Source: Tragulus kanchil (lineage: Eukaryota; Chordata; Mammalia; Artiodactyla; Tragulidae). From it: 64,000 nt of DNA. Positions 8,816-20,947 of the stretch are shown piece after piece. The stretch covers positions 169,689,298 to 169,753,297 of the forward strand of contig JAIOJX010000030.1 in assembly GCA_022376925.1 (NCBI GenBank), given 5' to 3'. Each line of letters starts with the position of its first letter. The stretch's first letter is position 1. The translations under genes were made by a program, and so were the position numbers. The notes beneath the pieces are model-generated. The model searched no databases, was not told where the DNA came from, and saw only the letters and a program-made list of their open reading frames with translations.

Positions 8816-10637
8816 AGGACTTTGGTCTCATGGGAAACTCATCATACACAAAATGAGACTTCTTTCATAAGAGTTCTTGCAAGATTTAAATGAGATTAAC
8901 ATGCTACCAGATACACAATTAAAATAGCTGGTGCCCTTAAATACAGTGGAAACAAAACAAGGTTATTTATTATCTGGCCAGATAGTATTCCCTATAGAAG
9001 ATTCTAAATGTTAAGATCCATTCTCTCTTTTATTCTTTATTTTTTAATTGAAGGATAATTGCTTTACAGAATTTTGCCCATCCTCTTTTTAAAAGGATAA
9101 ATTATCAAGTATTAGAGACAAAATTGCCCTAAAGGAGACCTTCTCGACTTAACAAGCAGGGGCACCAATTCGATCCCTGGCCTGGAAAGATCCCACGTGC
9201 CTTGGAGCGGCGAGACCGATGTGTTCAGTTACCAGCCAGCGCAGTGCTCTGCAGTGAGAGAGGCCACTGCAACGGGAGGCCCATACATGCCAAAGAATAA
9301 AAAGATGGATGAGAATAAATATAAATAAAAGAGGCATGATGGGGAAAAGGAAAAAAAGAAATCCTGTCAGATAAAGTGGCACAAATTATGAACAGAGTTG
9401 TAATTGCTCCCATGAACATAGACATCTGTTTTACTCTGATAGCTGTCTGTTGTCGCCAAAAAGTTAGAATTACCATATAGCCCAGTATTTCTGTTGGCAG
9501 GTATATATAAGAGCACTGAGAACAGATGTTCAAACGAAAACGTGCATGAATGTGCCTAGCAGCATTATTTATAATAACCCGAAGGAGGAAACTACCTGAA
9601 TATCCTTCAGCTGATGAATAGAGTGATATATCCACACAATACAGTACAGTCATTAAAAAAAAAAAAGAAGAAGTACTAAAACATGCTACAATATGGATGA
9701 AACTTGAATACATTCAAAGTGAGAAAAAATCCCCACCCCCCAAAAAAAACAACAGCTCCCCCCTACCCAAAGACCTGTGTATGAGATGGCTAGAAAAGGC
9801 AAATACACAGTCAGAAAGATTAATGGTGGTTTAAAGCTAGGGGAGATGAGATTGGGGAGTGATAGCTGTGGGGTATGGGGTTTCTTTTGGGAGTGTTGAG
9901 AATGCTCTAGAATTAGATAGTGATGTTTACGCAATGCTTTGACTATGTTAATAAACACTGAATTGTACAGTTCCAACTGATGGATTTTACCTTAAAGGAC
10001 TTTGGTCTCATGGGAAACTCATCATACACAAAATGAGACTTCTTTCATAAGAGTTCTTGCAAGATTTAAATGAGATTAACATGCTACCAGATACACAATT
10101 AAAATAGCTGGTGCCCTTAAATACAGTGGAAACAAAACAAGGTTATTTATTATCTGGCCAGATAGTATTCCCTATAGAAGATTCTAAATGTTAAGATCCA
10201 TTCTCTCTTTTATTCTTTATTTTTTAATTGAAGGATAATTGCTTTACAGAATTTTGCCCATCCTCTTTTAAAAGGATAAATTATCAAGTATTAGAGACAA
10301 AATTGCCCTAAAGGAGACCTTCTCGACTTAACAAGCAGGGGCACCAATTCGATCCCTGGCCTGGAAAGATCCCACGTGCCTTGGAGCGGCGAGACCGATG
10401 TGTTCAGTTACCAGCCAGCGCAGTGCTCTGCAGTGAGAGAGGCCACTGCAACGGGAGGCCCATACATGCCAAAGAATAAAAAGATGGATGAGAATAAATA
10501 TAAATAAAAGAGGCATGATGGGGAAAAGGAAAAAAAGAAATCCTGTCAGATAAAGTGGCACAAATTATGAACAGAGTTGTAATTGCTCCCATGAACATAG
10601 ACATCTGTTTTACTCTGATAGCTGTCTGTTGTCGCCA
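8276..10637. repeat. Direct duplication D3 (offset about 1180)
   Basis: Bases 8276-9457 recur at 9458-10637. Differences are homopolymer lengths, such as 'cgaaaaacg' against 'cgaaaacg' and 'ctctttttaaaagg' against 'ctcttttaaaagg'. Besides L1M and a partial SINE it holds ordinary non-coding DNA. Confidence 0.92.
9138..9335 (+). mobile_element. CHR-type SINE, 5' part degraded
   Basis: B box 'caattcgatccctggcctgg' and body 'gaccgatgtgttcagttacc', 'gagagaggccactgcaacgg', 'gccaaagaataaaaagatgg' are clear, but the A-box head is not. Copies produced by duplications D3 and D4 are at 10317-10514 and, from the B-box side only, 11502-11655. Confidence 0.75.
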
Positions 10638-12622
10638 GTTCTTAAGGGTAAAAAAGTGTCAAGCTTAGAAGGTTAAATAGTACAACTATACCCCGGTCCC
10701 TTCCTCTGTTTTTGTACAGAGGCAATGACTGTTAAGCACTTGTGCTCACAAGGTGATTTCTTTTGTGTCCCTGAATGACATGCTTATATCTTGCCTTTTC
10801 AATTTTAGGTATTATCTATGAAGTCTGTTATGGTACTTGAGGATTAGCCTGTTAATGTCTGACCACCGTATTTCTCCTTCCTTTCTCCTCCCATTAAAGT
10901 TACAACCCAATATAGTTTGTTCCTCTGTGTTAAATACATACTGTAAGGTTTTATCACTTTAAGCACTCCTGGCCTTTCCTCTACTCTGTTCTTTACCTTT
11001 TGTCATTATAGTTCCCAACCTATTTTGTTAGGATTCCACTTGGCAGGTTGGATTCCTGTGGGGATGTAGTTGAAAGAAAAGATGCCCCTATTCCTACTTG
11101 TCACTCAAGAATCTGCTGAAATTACATCTTCGCCAAGAAAACATTTTGGGACCTCATTGGGAAGCAAGTGATGTGTCTACAATCCTATTAACGAAATGAT
11201 ATGATAGCCTAAGAGTCCATGAACTCTTAACCCTACAGACCTTTGGTCTGTTGGGTGATAACAACTAGAGAGGAAAACAATCAGCTTTGGCTGTGCCCTA
11301 AACAAGCTGAGATTTATTTACTTTTCCCATGCCCTTTCAAGCCAAAGTCTATAAAACTGCATTAGTAATGTAACTCCCGTGAGAACTCTGATAGAATTAG
11401 TGACGTAGGGAATTTTGAAGAGAATGTACTTCAGATTTATTGTTCACCTTGAATTTCATATGACTAAGATAAATTTATTTTTATACCCAAAAAAAAAAAA
11501 TGCCTGGAAAGATCCCACGTGCCTTGGAGCGGCGAGACCGATGTGTTCAGTTACCAGCCAGCGCGTGCTCTGCAAAGAGAGAGGCTACTGCAACGGGAGG
11601 CCCATACATGCCAAAGAATAAAAAGATGGATGAGAATAAATATAAATAAAAGAGGCATGATGGGGAAAAGGAAAAAAAGAAATCCTGTCAGATAAAGTGG
11701 CACAAATTATGAACAGAGTTGTAATTGCTCCCATGAACATAGACATCTGTTTTACTCTGATAGCTGTCTGTTGTCGCCAGTTCTTAAGGGTAAAAAAGTG
11801 TCAAGCTTAGAAGGTTAAATAGTACAACTATACCCCGGTCCCTTCCTCTGTTTTTGTACAGAGGCAATGACTGTTAAGCACTTGTGCTCACAAGGTGATT
11901 TCTTTTGTGTCCCTGAATGACATGCTTATATCTTGCCTTTTCAATTTTAGGTATTATCTATGAAGTCTGTTATGGTACTTGAGGATTAGCCTGTTAATGT
12001 CTGACCACCGTATTTCTCCTTCCTTTCTCCTCCCATTAAAGTTACAACCCAATATAGTTTGTTCCTCTGTGTTAAATACATACTGTAAGGTTTTATCACT
12101 TTAAGCACTCCTGGCCTTTCCTCTACTCTGTTCTTTACCTTTTGTCATTATAGTTCCCAACCTATTTTGTTAGGATTCCACTTGGCAGGTTGGATTCCTG
12201 TGGGGATGTAGTTGAAAGAAAAGATGCCCCTATTCCTACTTGTCACTCAAGAATCTGCTGAAATTACATCTTCGCCAAGAAAACATTTTGGGACCTCATT
12301 GGGAAGCAAGTGATGTGTCTACAATCCTATTAACGAAATGATATGATAGCCTAAGAGTCCATGAACTCTTAACCCTACAGACCTTTGGTCTGTTGGGTGA
12401 TAACAACTAGAGAGGAAAACAATCAGCTTTGGCTGTGCCCTAAACAAGCTGAGATTTATTTACTTTTCCCATGCCCTTTCAAGCCAAAGTCTATAAAACT
12501 GCATTAGTAATGTAACTCCCGTGAGAACTCTGATAGAATTAGTGACGTAGGGAATTTTGAAGAGAATGTACTTCAGATTTATTGTTCACCTTGAATTTCA
12601 TATGACTAAGATAAATTTATTT
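10359..12622. repeat. Direct duplication D4 (offset 1143)
   Basis: Bases 10359-11480 recur at 11502-12622; the 21 bases between are mostly an A run absent from copy 2. The content beyond the SINE (10640-11480) is unique-looking non-coding sequence in which no gene or clear repeat was recognised. Confidence 0.92.
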
Positions 12623-14528
12623 AAAAGCAACTCATTCCTTTTTGAAAAGAACTGGCTGTAAATAAGATTGCAAACAGGAAGCAGAGAATGAACTGGGGAG
12701 TGAAACACCCCTGCCACCTAGTGGTCATTCTGAAAATGGCAGTTCTTTTAAAGCAGTGACTGCAGAAAATGAACTGAGTTGGTATAGAAAACATCTAGCA
12801 AATGGTCTGAACTGGGGTAACTTCCATTCCCTCCTTCCTTGTAGAAAGGGATGCTTGTAAGACCTTCTTAAATAGTCAAAGATGAGACAAGGTGTTAATA
12901 TAATTAGTCCCTGAGAGCTGTTCTTCTTTGTGTAATCAGAAGAATTAACACAGTTCTGGCAGAGGGAGAATGCTCTTAGGTAAACATGAATAGCCACTAG
13001 ATCTCTATTATGAAGTAGCAGCTCTAGAAGGAAGCCAAAAGTGCAACAAGTGAGTGAAAAGTGATGGCAGTAAGGCAGGACTCGCCACAGTGGCCACTGC
13101 AGCAGCAGCAGGGGTCCAGAGGCAAAGCAAAATTAGAAACAAGGCCAGCAGGGACAATGGTATCAAGTCACATAGACTCAGGATCAGCAACAGCCCTGGA
13201 GGCCACGGTCTTGGGACTGTGGTGCTGCTTGATTCAGGGTAAACTCGGAATAACAAAAGCAGTATTTATGAAGCACATACTTAATACAGGCAGTGCTTTT
13301 ACATGCATTACCTCATAATAGTACTGTGCAGTAGATATTGTTACCAGCCTTATTCTTCAGATTATGATTTTCTGTTAGCCGAAATTTTTGGGGAAAGAAA
13401 TGCCCTATTCCTACTTGGCTGAAATTACATCTTCGCCAAGAAAACATTTTGGGACCTCATTGGGAAGCAAGTGATGTGTCTACAATCCTATTAACGAAAT
13501 GATATGATAGCCTAAGAGTCCATGAACTCTTAACCCTACAGACCTTTGGTCTGTTGGGTGATAACAACTAGAGAGGAAAACAATCAGCTTTGGCTGTGCC
13601 CTAAACAAGCTGAGATTTATTTACTTTTCCCATGCCCTTTCAAGCCAAAGTCTATAAAACTGCATTAGTAATGTAACTCCCGTGAGAACTCTGATAGAAT
13701 TAGTGACGTAGGGAATTTTGAAGAGAATGTACTTCAGATTTATTGTTCACCTTGAATTTCATATGACTAAGATAAATTTATTTAAAAGCAACTCATTCCT
13801 TTTTGAAAAGAACTGGCTGTAAATAAGATTGCAAACAGGAAGCAGAGAATGAACTGGGGAGTGAAACACCCCTGCCACCTAGTGGTCATTCTGAAAATGG
13901 CAGTTCTTTTAAAGCAGTGACTGCAGAAAATGAACTGAGTTGGTATAGAAAACATCTAGCAAATGGTCTGAACTGGGGTAACTTCCATTCCCTCCTTCCT
14001 TGTAGAAAGGGATGCTTGTAAGACCTTCTTAAATAGTCAAAGATGAGACAAGGTGTTAATATAATTAGTCCCTGAGAGCTGTTCTTCTTTGTGTAATCAG
14101 AAGAATTAACACAGTTCTGGCAGAGGGAGAATGCTCTTAGGTAAACATGAATAGCCACTAGATCTCTATTATGAAGTAGCAGCTCTAGAAGGAAGCCAAA
14201 AGTGCAACAAGTGAGTGAAAAGTGATGGCAGTAAGGCAGGACTCGCCACAGTGGCCACTGCAGCAGCAGCAGGGGTCCAGAGGCAAAGCAAAATTAGAAA
14301 CAAGGCCAGCAGGGACAATGGTATCAAGTCACATAGACTCAGGATCAGCAACAGCCCTGGAGGCCACGGTCTTGGGACTGTGGTGCTGCTTGATTCAGGG
14401 TAAACTCGGAATAACAAAAGCAGTATTTATGAAGCACATACTTAATACAGGCAGTGCTTTTACATGCATTACCTCATAATAGTACTGTGCAGTAGATATT
14501 GTTACCAGCCTTATTCTTCAGATTATGA
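12214..14528. repeat. Direct duplication D5 (offset 1161)
   Basis: About 12214-13367 recurs at 13393-14528. Near the start of copy 2 a block of about 14 bases ('tcactcaagaatct') is missing, and 13368-13392 matches neither side. The duplicated part holds the CTCF-like motif and the start of a MIR; no exon was recognised. Confidence 0.9.
12710..12726 (-). promoter_or_regulatory. CTCF-like binding motif
   Basis: The minus strand reads GACCACTAGGTGGCAGG, a full match to the CTCF core CCACYAGRKGGCRS. It lies in non-repeat sequence about 6 kb upstream of the THUMPD3 island in window coordinates, and the artefactual second copy is at 13871-13887. Occupancy cannot be judged from sequence. Confidence 0.6.
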
Positions 14529-14615
14529 ACTTTAGTCTGATTAGCCCAAAGTCACAGAGCTAGTAAGACTTAGAGCCAAGATTTGAACGAAGCCAATTTG
14601 ATCTGTGTTCACACT
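14415..14615 (-). repeat. MIR SINE
   Basis: Antisense MIR: 'gcagtgcttttacatgcatt', 'acctcataatagtactgtgc', 'cccaaagtcacagagctagt' and 'gccaagatttgaacgaagcc'. The matching part in D5 copy 1 is cut off at 13367. Confidence 0.8.
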
Positions 14616-14764
14616 CTTCATTATCATGCTTTCCTGCTTCCCCAGGGGAGAAGGAATAGGGGGTTCAACCCCTCTAACACTTCTGTCTGTCGTATTGAGG
14701 GATAGTTGTGCATTGGAGCTCTGAAGGTGGTTAAGATCTGGTCTTAGAAATGAGACCTACTTTC

Positions 14765-14915
14765 AGGAGGATATTTAACCTTTCAGAAACTAATTTTTCT
14801 TCATTGTAACATAGGGGAGGGACAAAATGGTAACTATTTCGTAAGTTGCTGTTGAAGAATCATTGATATAATGTACAGTTTTGGCATGTGGCAAATGAGA
14901 TGACTTGCCTGCAAA
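14765..14915 (+). repeat. Diverged MIR fragment
   Basis: 'tttaacctttcagaaactaa', 'tttcttcattgtaacatagg' and 'cgtaagttgctgttgaagaa' follow the sense MIR order. Confidence 0.5.
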
Positions 14916-14929
14916 ATGGATGCCAACAG

Positions 14930-15240
14930 TTCTAATCGTAAGGATCACCAGTCCTGTCAACAAGAGGTGGAATCTATTGCCCTTCCCCTAGAGTCTGGCT
15001 GGGCTTCTGACTTGGTTTGATTAGAAGAATGCGGCAAATGTGTCATTGGCTATTTCCAAACCTAGGTCTTTCAGAGGCCTGGCAGCTCCCACTTTTGCTC
15101 TTTGAACTGCTTGCAACACTTTATAGGGAAAGTGGTAAGAGACCACATGGAGAAAGAGGCACCAGCTAATGTCCAACTGAATGCAGCCACATGAGTGGGC
15201 TGATGAGACCTTAACTAACCTGCCAACCTATAGAATCATG
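14930..15240 (+). mobile_element. MLT1-type MaLR LTR fragment
   Basis: 'aagaggtggaatctattgcc', 'gattagaagaatgcggcaaa', 'ttcagaggcctggcagctcc' and 'gccacatgagtgggctgatg' follow a sense MLT1-type LTR of the ERVL-MaLR group. It is an old, non-coding solo remnant. Confidence 0.65.
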
Positions 15241-16134
15241 AGAAATAATAATTGATATGAATAGGCTTTGGAATAGTTTGTTATTTAACAAATAGTCATG
15301 AGTAAATGACATCTATTAGTATTGTAATTGACGGTGGTGAGGCATTCAACCAAATGCTTGGTTTCTCTTTTCTCAGGTCACTGGGTTTTGTTCCTTTTCA
15401 CTGGACTAGGCTGAGAGAAACGTGGGTTTTATGTACAGGAAAACATAGTTTATTATGGTATTTCTTAAAACAGGTTATTGCTGGATATCTACTCAGAAAG
15501 TTTTCTTAACATTTCAAATTGATATATACATTTGAAATAATATAGAATTATATTTCTTCAAGCATTTACAATTTGGGCTTTTTACTAATTGATTATTTAG
15601 GCATGAACAGAGACTTATCTTCTTAATCTAGCATCTGAGAGCCTTGAGAATGATACTTCACTCTGACCTTCATCTCCTTTGTATCCCCTTCTCTAAATTC
15701 TCTCTTTCTATGTCCCTTTTCACATGCTTTTCATATCTCTTTTTCTTTATTTAATGATTAAATAAGATACTCTCTACTGAAGTATAAGTTACAATAAGAG
15801 GAAATTTTCATCTATTTTGTTCTCTACAGAACATTCTTTACTTAGACCAATGCCTGGCACACAGAAGGTGTCTGGCTTAGGGTAGATGATGCTGAATAAT
15901 ATAGCCTATGACAATTCAGTACTATAATACATGAGATCATTCACATTTATCTTTTCAGTTGTTCTGTTACTTTTGGTCTTTCTTAACTTTAGTGTCTACT
16001 TTACCCCTTCTTTTCTTTTTCTATCATTGCATCTCTTCTGCCCTTACTTGTAACCTGTCAGGGACTCTCACTGTGTTGTTTCACCCTACCTGAGAGGATA
16101 GGCAGAGAAACGTTTTGGAACTTTGTGTTAGATT
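15240..16134. other. Non-coding stretch, L2 3' end near 15800-15905
   Basis: A/T-rich sequence without an exon-like reading frame. 'ccaatgcctggcacacagaa' followed by 'ggtgtctggcttaggg' resembles an L2 3' end. Nothing else was recognised. Confidence 0.4.
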
Positions 16135-16145
16135 AAAAAGTAACT

Positions 16146-16398
16146 AGGGCTTCCCTGGTGGTGCAGTGGGTAAAGAGTCTGCCTTGCAATGCAGGGGGTA
16201 CCAGTTCGATCCCTGGCCGGGGAAGATCCCACATGCCACAGAGCGGCTGAGCCAGTGTGTCCAATTACGAGTCAGTGCTCTGGAGTGCATGCATCCGGAG
16301 TAGGTGCTCTGCAACGAGAGAGGCCACTGCAGTGGGAGGCCCACACGTGCCAAAGAATAAAGATGGATGAAAATAAATAAATAAAATAAATGTTTTTA
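16146..16398 (+). mobile_element. Young CHR-type SINE with TSD
   Basis: Complete element: head GGGCTTCCCTGGTGGTGCAG, B box GTTCGATCC, body ending 'agatggatgaaaataaataa'. The 11-bp repeat AAAAAGTAACT at 16135-16145 and 16399-16409 is its target-site duplication. Confidence 0.9.
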
Positions 16399-16409
16399 AA
16401 AAAGTAACT

Positions 16410-17107
16410 GTTTGTGATTTATAGCTGATTTAGGACTGCACTACATAAAATTCTGCTGTTGAGGTGAGCCAAATTCTGGGGCCACTGAATATTTTAACTA
16501 CAGAGAGGCCTAGATAATGGAAAACAACATGCTTATTAATTTATAGTCTAACAAGTGCCTGACTGCACATGTCTCTGACTGTGTGGGTGTTTCTAGTGCC
16601 TGTTGGTGAGTAACTGCTACTCTTGGCAATAGTGATATGAGCAGAATCAAGCAGAACTGATTTAGCTTATTTTCTTACCCTCTTTTTCCATAAGGGAATG
16701 GAAATGTACTGCCATGCAGTGGAGCAGTTCTTTCTCAGGCTTGTAACATTACAGAATTCCTGTTGAAATGCAAGCTGGACTGGTGGATACCAGATTCCTG
16801 TATCCTCTCATGAGCTGTTTATCAGGTAAATCCTATGTATTTTAAAATCACAGGGAAGCTTTGAACCGATCATTGGAGCCAGTTATACAGATATCTCTGT
16901 CTCCTCCAACAGTCACTCGTGTAGGAAGAGCTCTCTCCTCTTTCCTGCTAGTCTTTGAAATTCAAAGAAGCTTCATGAATCTGTAGGCCAACAGCTGGGT
17001 AACCTGAGCTGAGTACAAAACAGTATTGGTGCAGTTCTCAACACAGCTTTGTTTCTGTTTTTATTAGGCTGATAGGTAACTCAGACCACTTATCCCTGCT
17101 AATGATT
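16410..17107. other. Non-coding stretch, nothing recognised
   Basis: No repeat family, long open frame or splice-flanked conserved frame could be identified between the SINE and the TA microsatellite. Confidence 0.4.
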
Positions 17108-19274
17108 AATCAAGTCCTATATATATATATATATTAACGTATACATATATATGGGCTTCCCTGGTGGCTCAACAGTAAAAAATCTGCCTGCCAATAACAG
17201 AGATGCAGGTTTGATCCCTGGATGGGGAAGGTACCCTGAGGAAAGGAATGGCTATTCACTCCAGTATTCTTGGCTGGAAAATCCTGTGGACAGAGGAGTC
17301 TGACGAGGTGCAACTCACAAAGAATTGGACTTGACTTAGCAACTAAATGACAACAACTATATATATATACACACACATATATATGTATATATATATATTC
17401 ATGTAATATATATTCCTGCTTATATTCTATTACATATGACCACAGTTTTAAAAACTGAGAGTTTATAGGAGATAGGTTGAGTCTGTAAGCCTCCTGTCAC
17501 TTCTCAAAATTACTTTTAACTATTCTGTTTTCTTTCCTTCCTTCAAACATCTGTTCATCTTATAGGTAATAATTTACCAGGGCTCTTTACTAGGTTAACC
17601 AACCTAATACATCAACCTAGACTCAGGGTAGTGAGATTTTGAGGCATTCAAGACCAATTATTTGCAAACATGTTAACTTAATTGGCACAGAAGACCCCAT
17701 TATACACATAGCCCATAGGTTCCAATTCTTGTGGGAAGAGAGTTTGATGGTAGCAAAGAATCAGGAAGGAACAAGATAGCAACAACAAATGGCAGCATCA
17801 TAATATTTATGCAGGAACAACATGATAAAACCAGAAAAACAGCTGTATTTGATCTGTGAGATAACACATACAAGGACTTATTTGAAACTTAAGATATTGT
17901 GACGTCTCCTTAACTCTCTCAAAATGATTCTTCTTGATAACTGTGGACATTTTAGCAATCTGTATTGTCATGTTCATGGCAGGGAAATTTATATTGTTGC
18001 CAAACTTTCTGTGGCAGCCTAAGTTTTTGATAATGGGCAGTCCTGCACATTTTTTTGAAAATGTGAAATTTTAATCACTCTTAATAATTAACAAAGGAAG
18101 CTATTAAGTATTTAGTCACACATGGAAATGAAAATCCCTGACCTTGCATGGCATTTGCTCTAAGATTTGAAGAAAGAACTTTAATTTTTTTTGATAGAAT
18201 CAAGTCCTATATATATATATATATTAACGTATACATATATATGGGCTTCCCTGGTGGCTCAACAGTAAAAAATCTGCCTGCCAATAACAGAGATGCAGGT
18301 TTGATCCCTGGATGGGGAAGGTACCCTGAGGAAAGGAATGGCTATTCACTCCAGTATTCTTGGCTGGAAAATCCTGTGGACAGAGGAGTCTGACGAGGTG
18401 CAACTCACAAAGAATTGGACTTGACTTAGCAACTAAATGACAACAACTATATATATATCACACACATATATATGTATATATATATATTCATGTAATATAT
18501 ATTCCTGCTTATATTCTATTACATATGACCACAGTTTTAAAAACTGAGAGTTTATAGGAGATAGGTTGAGTCTGTAAGCCTCCTGTCACTTCTCAAAATT
18601 ACTTTTAACTATTCTGTTTTCTTTCCTTCCTTCAAACATCTGTTCATCTTATAGGTAATAATTTACCAGGGCTCTTTACTAGGTTAACCAACCTAATACA
18701 TCAACCTAGACTCAGGGTAGTGAGATTTTGAGGCATTCAAGACCAATTATTTGCAAACATGTTAACTTAATTGGCACAGAAGACCCCATTATACACATAG
18801 CCCATAGGTTCCAATTCTTGTGGGAAGAGAGTTTGATGGTAGCAAAGAATCAGGAAGGAACAAGATAGCAACAACAAATGGCAGCATCATAATATTTATG
18901 CAGGAACAACATGATAAAACCAGAAAAACAGCTGTATTTGATCTGTGAGATAACACATACAAGGACTTATTTGAAACTTAAGATATTGTGACGTCTCCTT
19001 AACTCTCTCAAAATGATTCTTCTTGATAACTGTGGACATTTTAGCAATCTGTATTGTCATGTTCATGGCAGGGAAATTTATATTGTTGCCAAACTTTCTG
19101 TGGCAGCCTAAGTTTTTGATAATGGGCAGTCCTGCACATTTTTTTGAAAATGTGAAATTTTAATCACTCTTAATAATTAACAAAGGAAGCTATTAAGTAT
19201 TTAGTCACACATGGAAATGAAAATCCCTGACCTTGCATGGCATTTGCTCTAAGATTTGAAGAAAGAACTTTAAT
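17108..19274. repeat. Direct duplication D6 (offset 1090)
   Basis: Bases 17108-18185 recur at 18198-19274. The copies differ by one base in the TA/CA microsatellite (tacacacac against tcacacac). Content: (TA)n, a Bov-tA SINE, then about 800 bases of unrecognised A/T-rich sequence. Confidence 0.92.
17153..17370 (+). mobile_element. Bov-tA SINE inside TA microsatellite
   Basis: Head GGGCTTCCCTGGTGGCTCAA, degenerate B box 'ggtttgatccctgga', then 'actccagtattcttggctgg', 'aatcctgtggacagaggagt' and 'gaattggacttgacttagca'. It is flanked on both sides by (TA)n at 17118-17150 and 17358-17400. Copy at 18243-18460. Confidence 0.88.
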
Positions 19275-20947
19275 ATTTTGATCTCTTCATGTTTCATCAT
19301 TAAGACTCTAGTGGACCACAACTATGAAACTTGCTGACCCAAATGACTACCATATCCTTATTTCTGAGGTTTCTCTGGTCTCTGTTTTTTGAACCTGTAA
19401 CTTTCTTACAAGTGTTTGAGTAATAATCGGATTTCTGCATTAAAATGATCACTCTACTGGTAGAGGCATAATAAATGAATAAAACTTTTCCAGGGAGTAT
19501 TTGGCAGAGATTCAAAGTCTGAGAAATACTCACTCCTTTTGACCTGGCCATTCGACCCTAAAAGAGATAATTATGACATGAACAAAGATATGTGCTCAAA
19601 GATGTTTATTATAGCATCTTTTAAAAACAATTTTTTAAACATTTGTTTTTATTATTTATAAAATGCATTTATTTTAGGGCTTCCCTGGTGGTCCAGTGGG
19701 TAAGGACTCTGCCTTGCAGTGCAAGGGGCACCGGTGCAATCCCTGGCCTGGGAAGATACCACATGCCGTGGAGCAGCTGGGCCGATGTGTCCAACTACTG
19801 AGCTGGAGCTCTGGAGTGCATGCGCCCAGGGCCAGTGCTCTGTGACAGGAGAGGCCACTGTGATGGGAGGCCCACACAGGCTAGAAAACGAAGAAGGATG
19901 GAAATAAATAAATGAAAGATAAATAGAAGTGGCCAAAGAAAAGTTATTTATTTTAATCTGTCTCCTTAAATTTTTGGACGTCTCCTTAACTCTCTCAAAA
20001 TGATTCTTCTTGATAACTGTGGACATTTTAGCAATCTGTATTGTCATGTTCATGGCAGGGAAATTTATATTGTTGCCAAACTTTCTGTGGCAGCCTAAGT
20101 TTTTGATAATGGGCAGTCCTGCACATTTTTTTGAAAATGTGAAATTTTAATCACTCTTAATAATTAACAAAGGAAGCTATTAAGTATTTAGTCACACATG
20201 GAAATGAAAATCCCTGACCTTGCATGGCATTTGCTCTAAGATTTGAAGAAAGAACTTTAATATTTTGATCTCTTCATGTTTCATCATTAAGACTCTAGTG
20301 GACCACAACTATGAAACTTGCTGACCCAAATGACTACCATATCCTTATTTCTGAGGTTTCTCTGGTCTCTGTTTTTTGAACCTGTAACTTTCTTACAAGT
20401 GTTTGAGTAATAATCGGATTTCTGCATTAAAATGATCACTCTACTGGTAGAGGCATAATAAATGAATAAAACTTTTCCAGGGAGTATTTGGCAGAGATTC
20501 AAAGTCTGAGAAATACTCACTCCTTTTGACCTGGCCATTCGACCCTAAAAGAGATAATTATGACATGAACAAAGATATGTGCTCAAAGATGTTTATTATA
20601 GCATCTTTTAAAAACAATTTTTTAAACATTTGTTTTTATTATTTATAAAATGCATTTATTTTAGGGCTTCCCTGGTGGTCCAGTGGGTAAGGACTCTGCC
20701 TTGCAGTGCAAGGGGCACCGGTGCAATCCCTGGCCTGGGAAGATACCACATGCCGTGGAGCAGCTGGGCCGATGTGTCCAACTACTGAGCTGGAGCTCTG
20801 GAGTGCATGCGCCCAGGGCCAGTGCTCTGTGACAGGAGAGGCCACTGTGATGGGAGGCCCACACAGGCTAGAAAACGAAGAAGGATGGAAATAAATAAAT
20901 GAAAGATAAATAGAAGTGGCCAAAGAAAAAGTTATTTATTTTAATCT
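18990..20947. repeat. Direct duplication D7 (offset 987)
   Basis: Bases 18990-19959 recur at 19977-20947; one A-run differs in length near the end. It overlaps D6, so 18990-19274 is also the tail of D6 copy 2. Content: unrecognised non-coding DNA and a SINE. Confidence 0.92.
19677..19935 (+). mobile_element. Young CHR-type SINE
   Basis: Head GGGCTTCCCTGGTGGTCCAG, B-box region 'ccggtgcaatccctggcctg', body with 'gtgcatgcgcccagggccag' and tail 'aatagaagtggccaaag'. Copy at 20664-20935, immediately followed by an oppositely oriented SINE. Confidence 0.85.

Noticed and set aside
9225..9713. 162-codon minus-strand open frame
   Set aside because: It crosses the D3 join and a SINE, and its longer length exists only because of that join.
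13008..13256. 82-codon minus-strand hydrophobic open frame, duplicated at 14169
   Set aside because: Leu/Pro-rich composition arises from CAG/GCA-rich sequence; no family resemblance, and the doubling is D5.
16146..16230. tRNA genes at SINE heads
   Set aside because: A and B boxes are present, but the heads do not fold into a full cloverleaf with acceptor stem and are parts of SINEs with TSDs.
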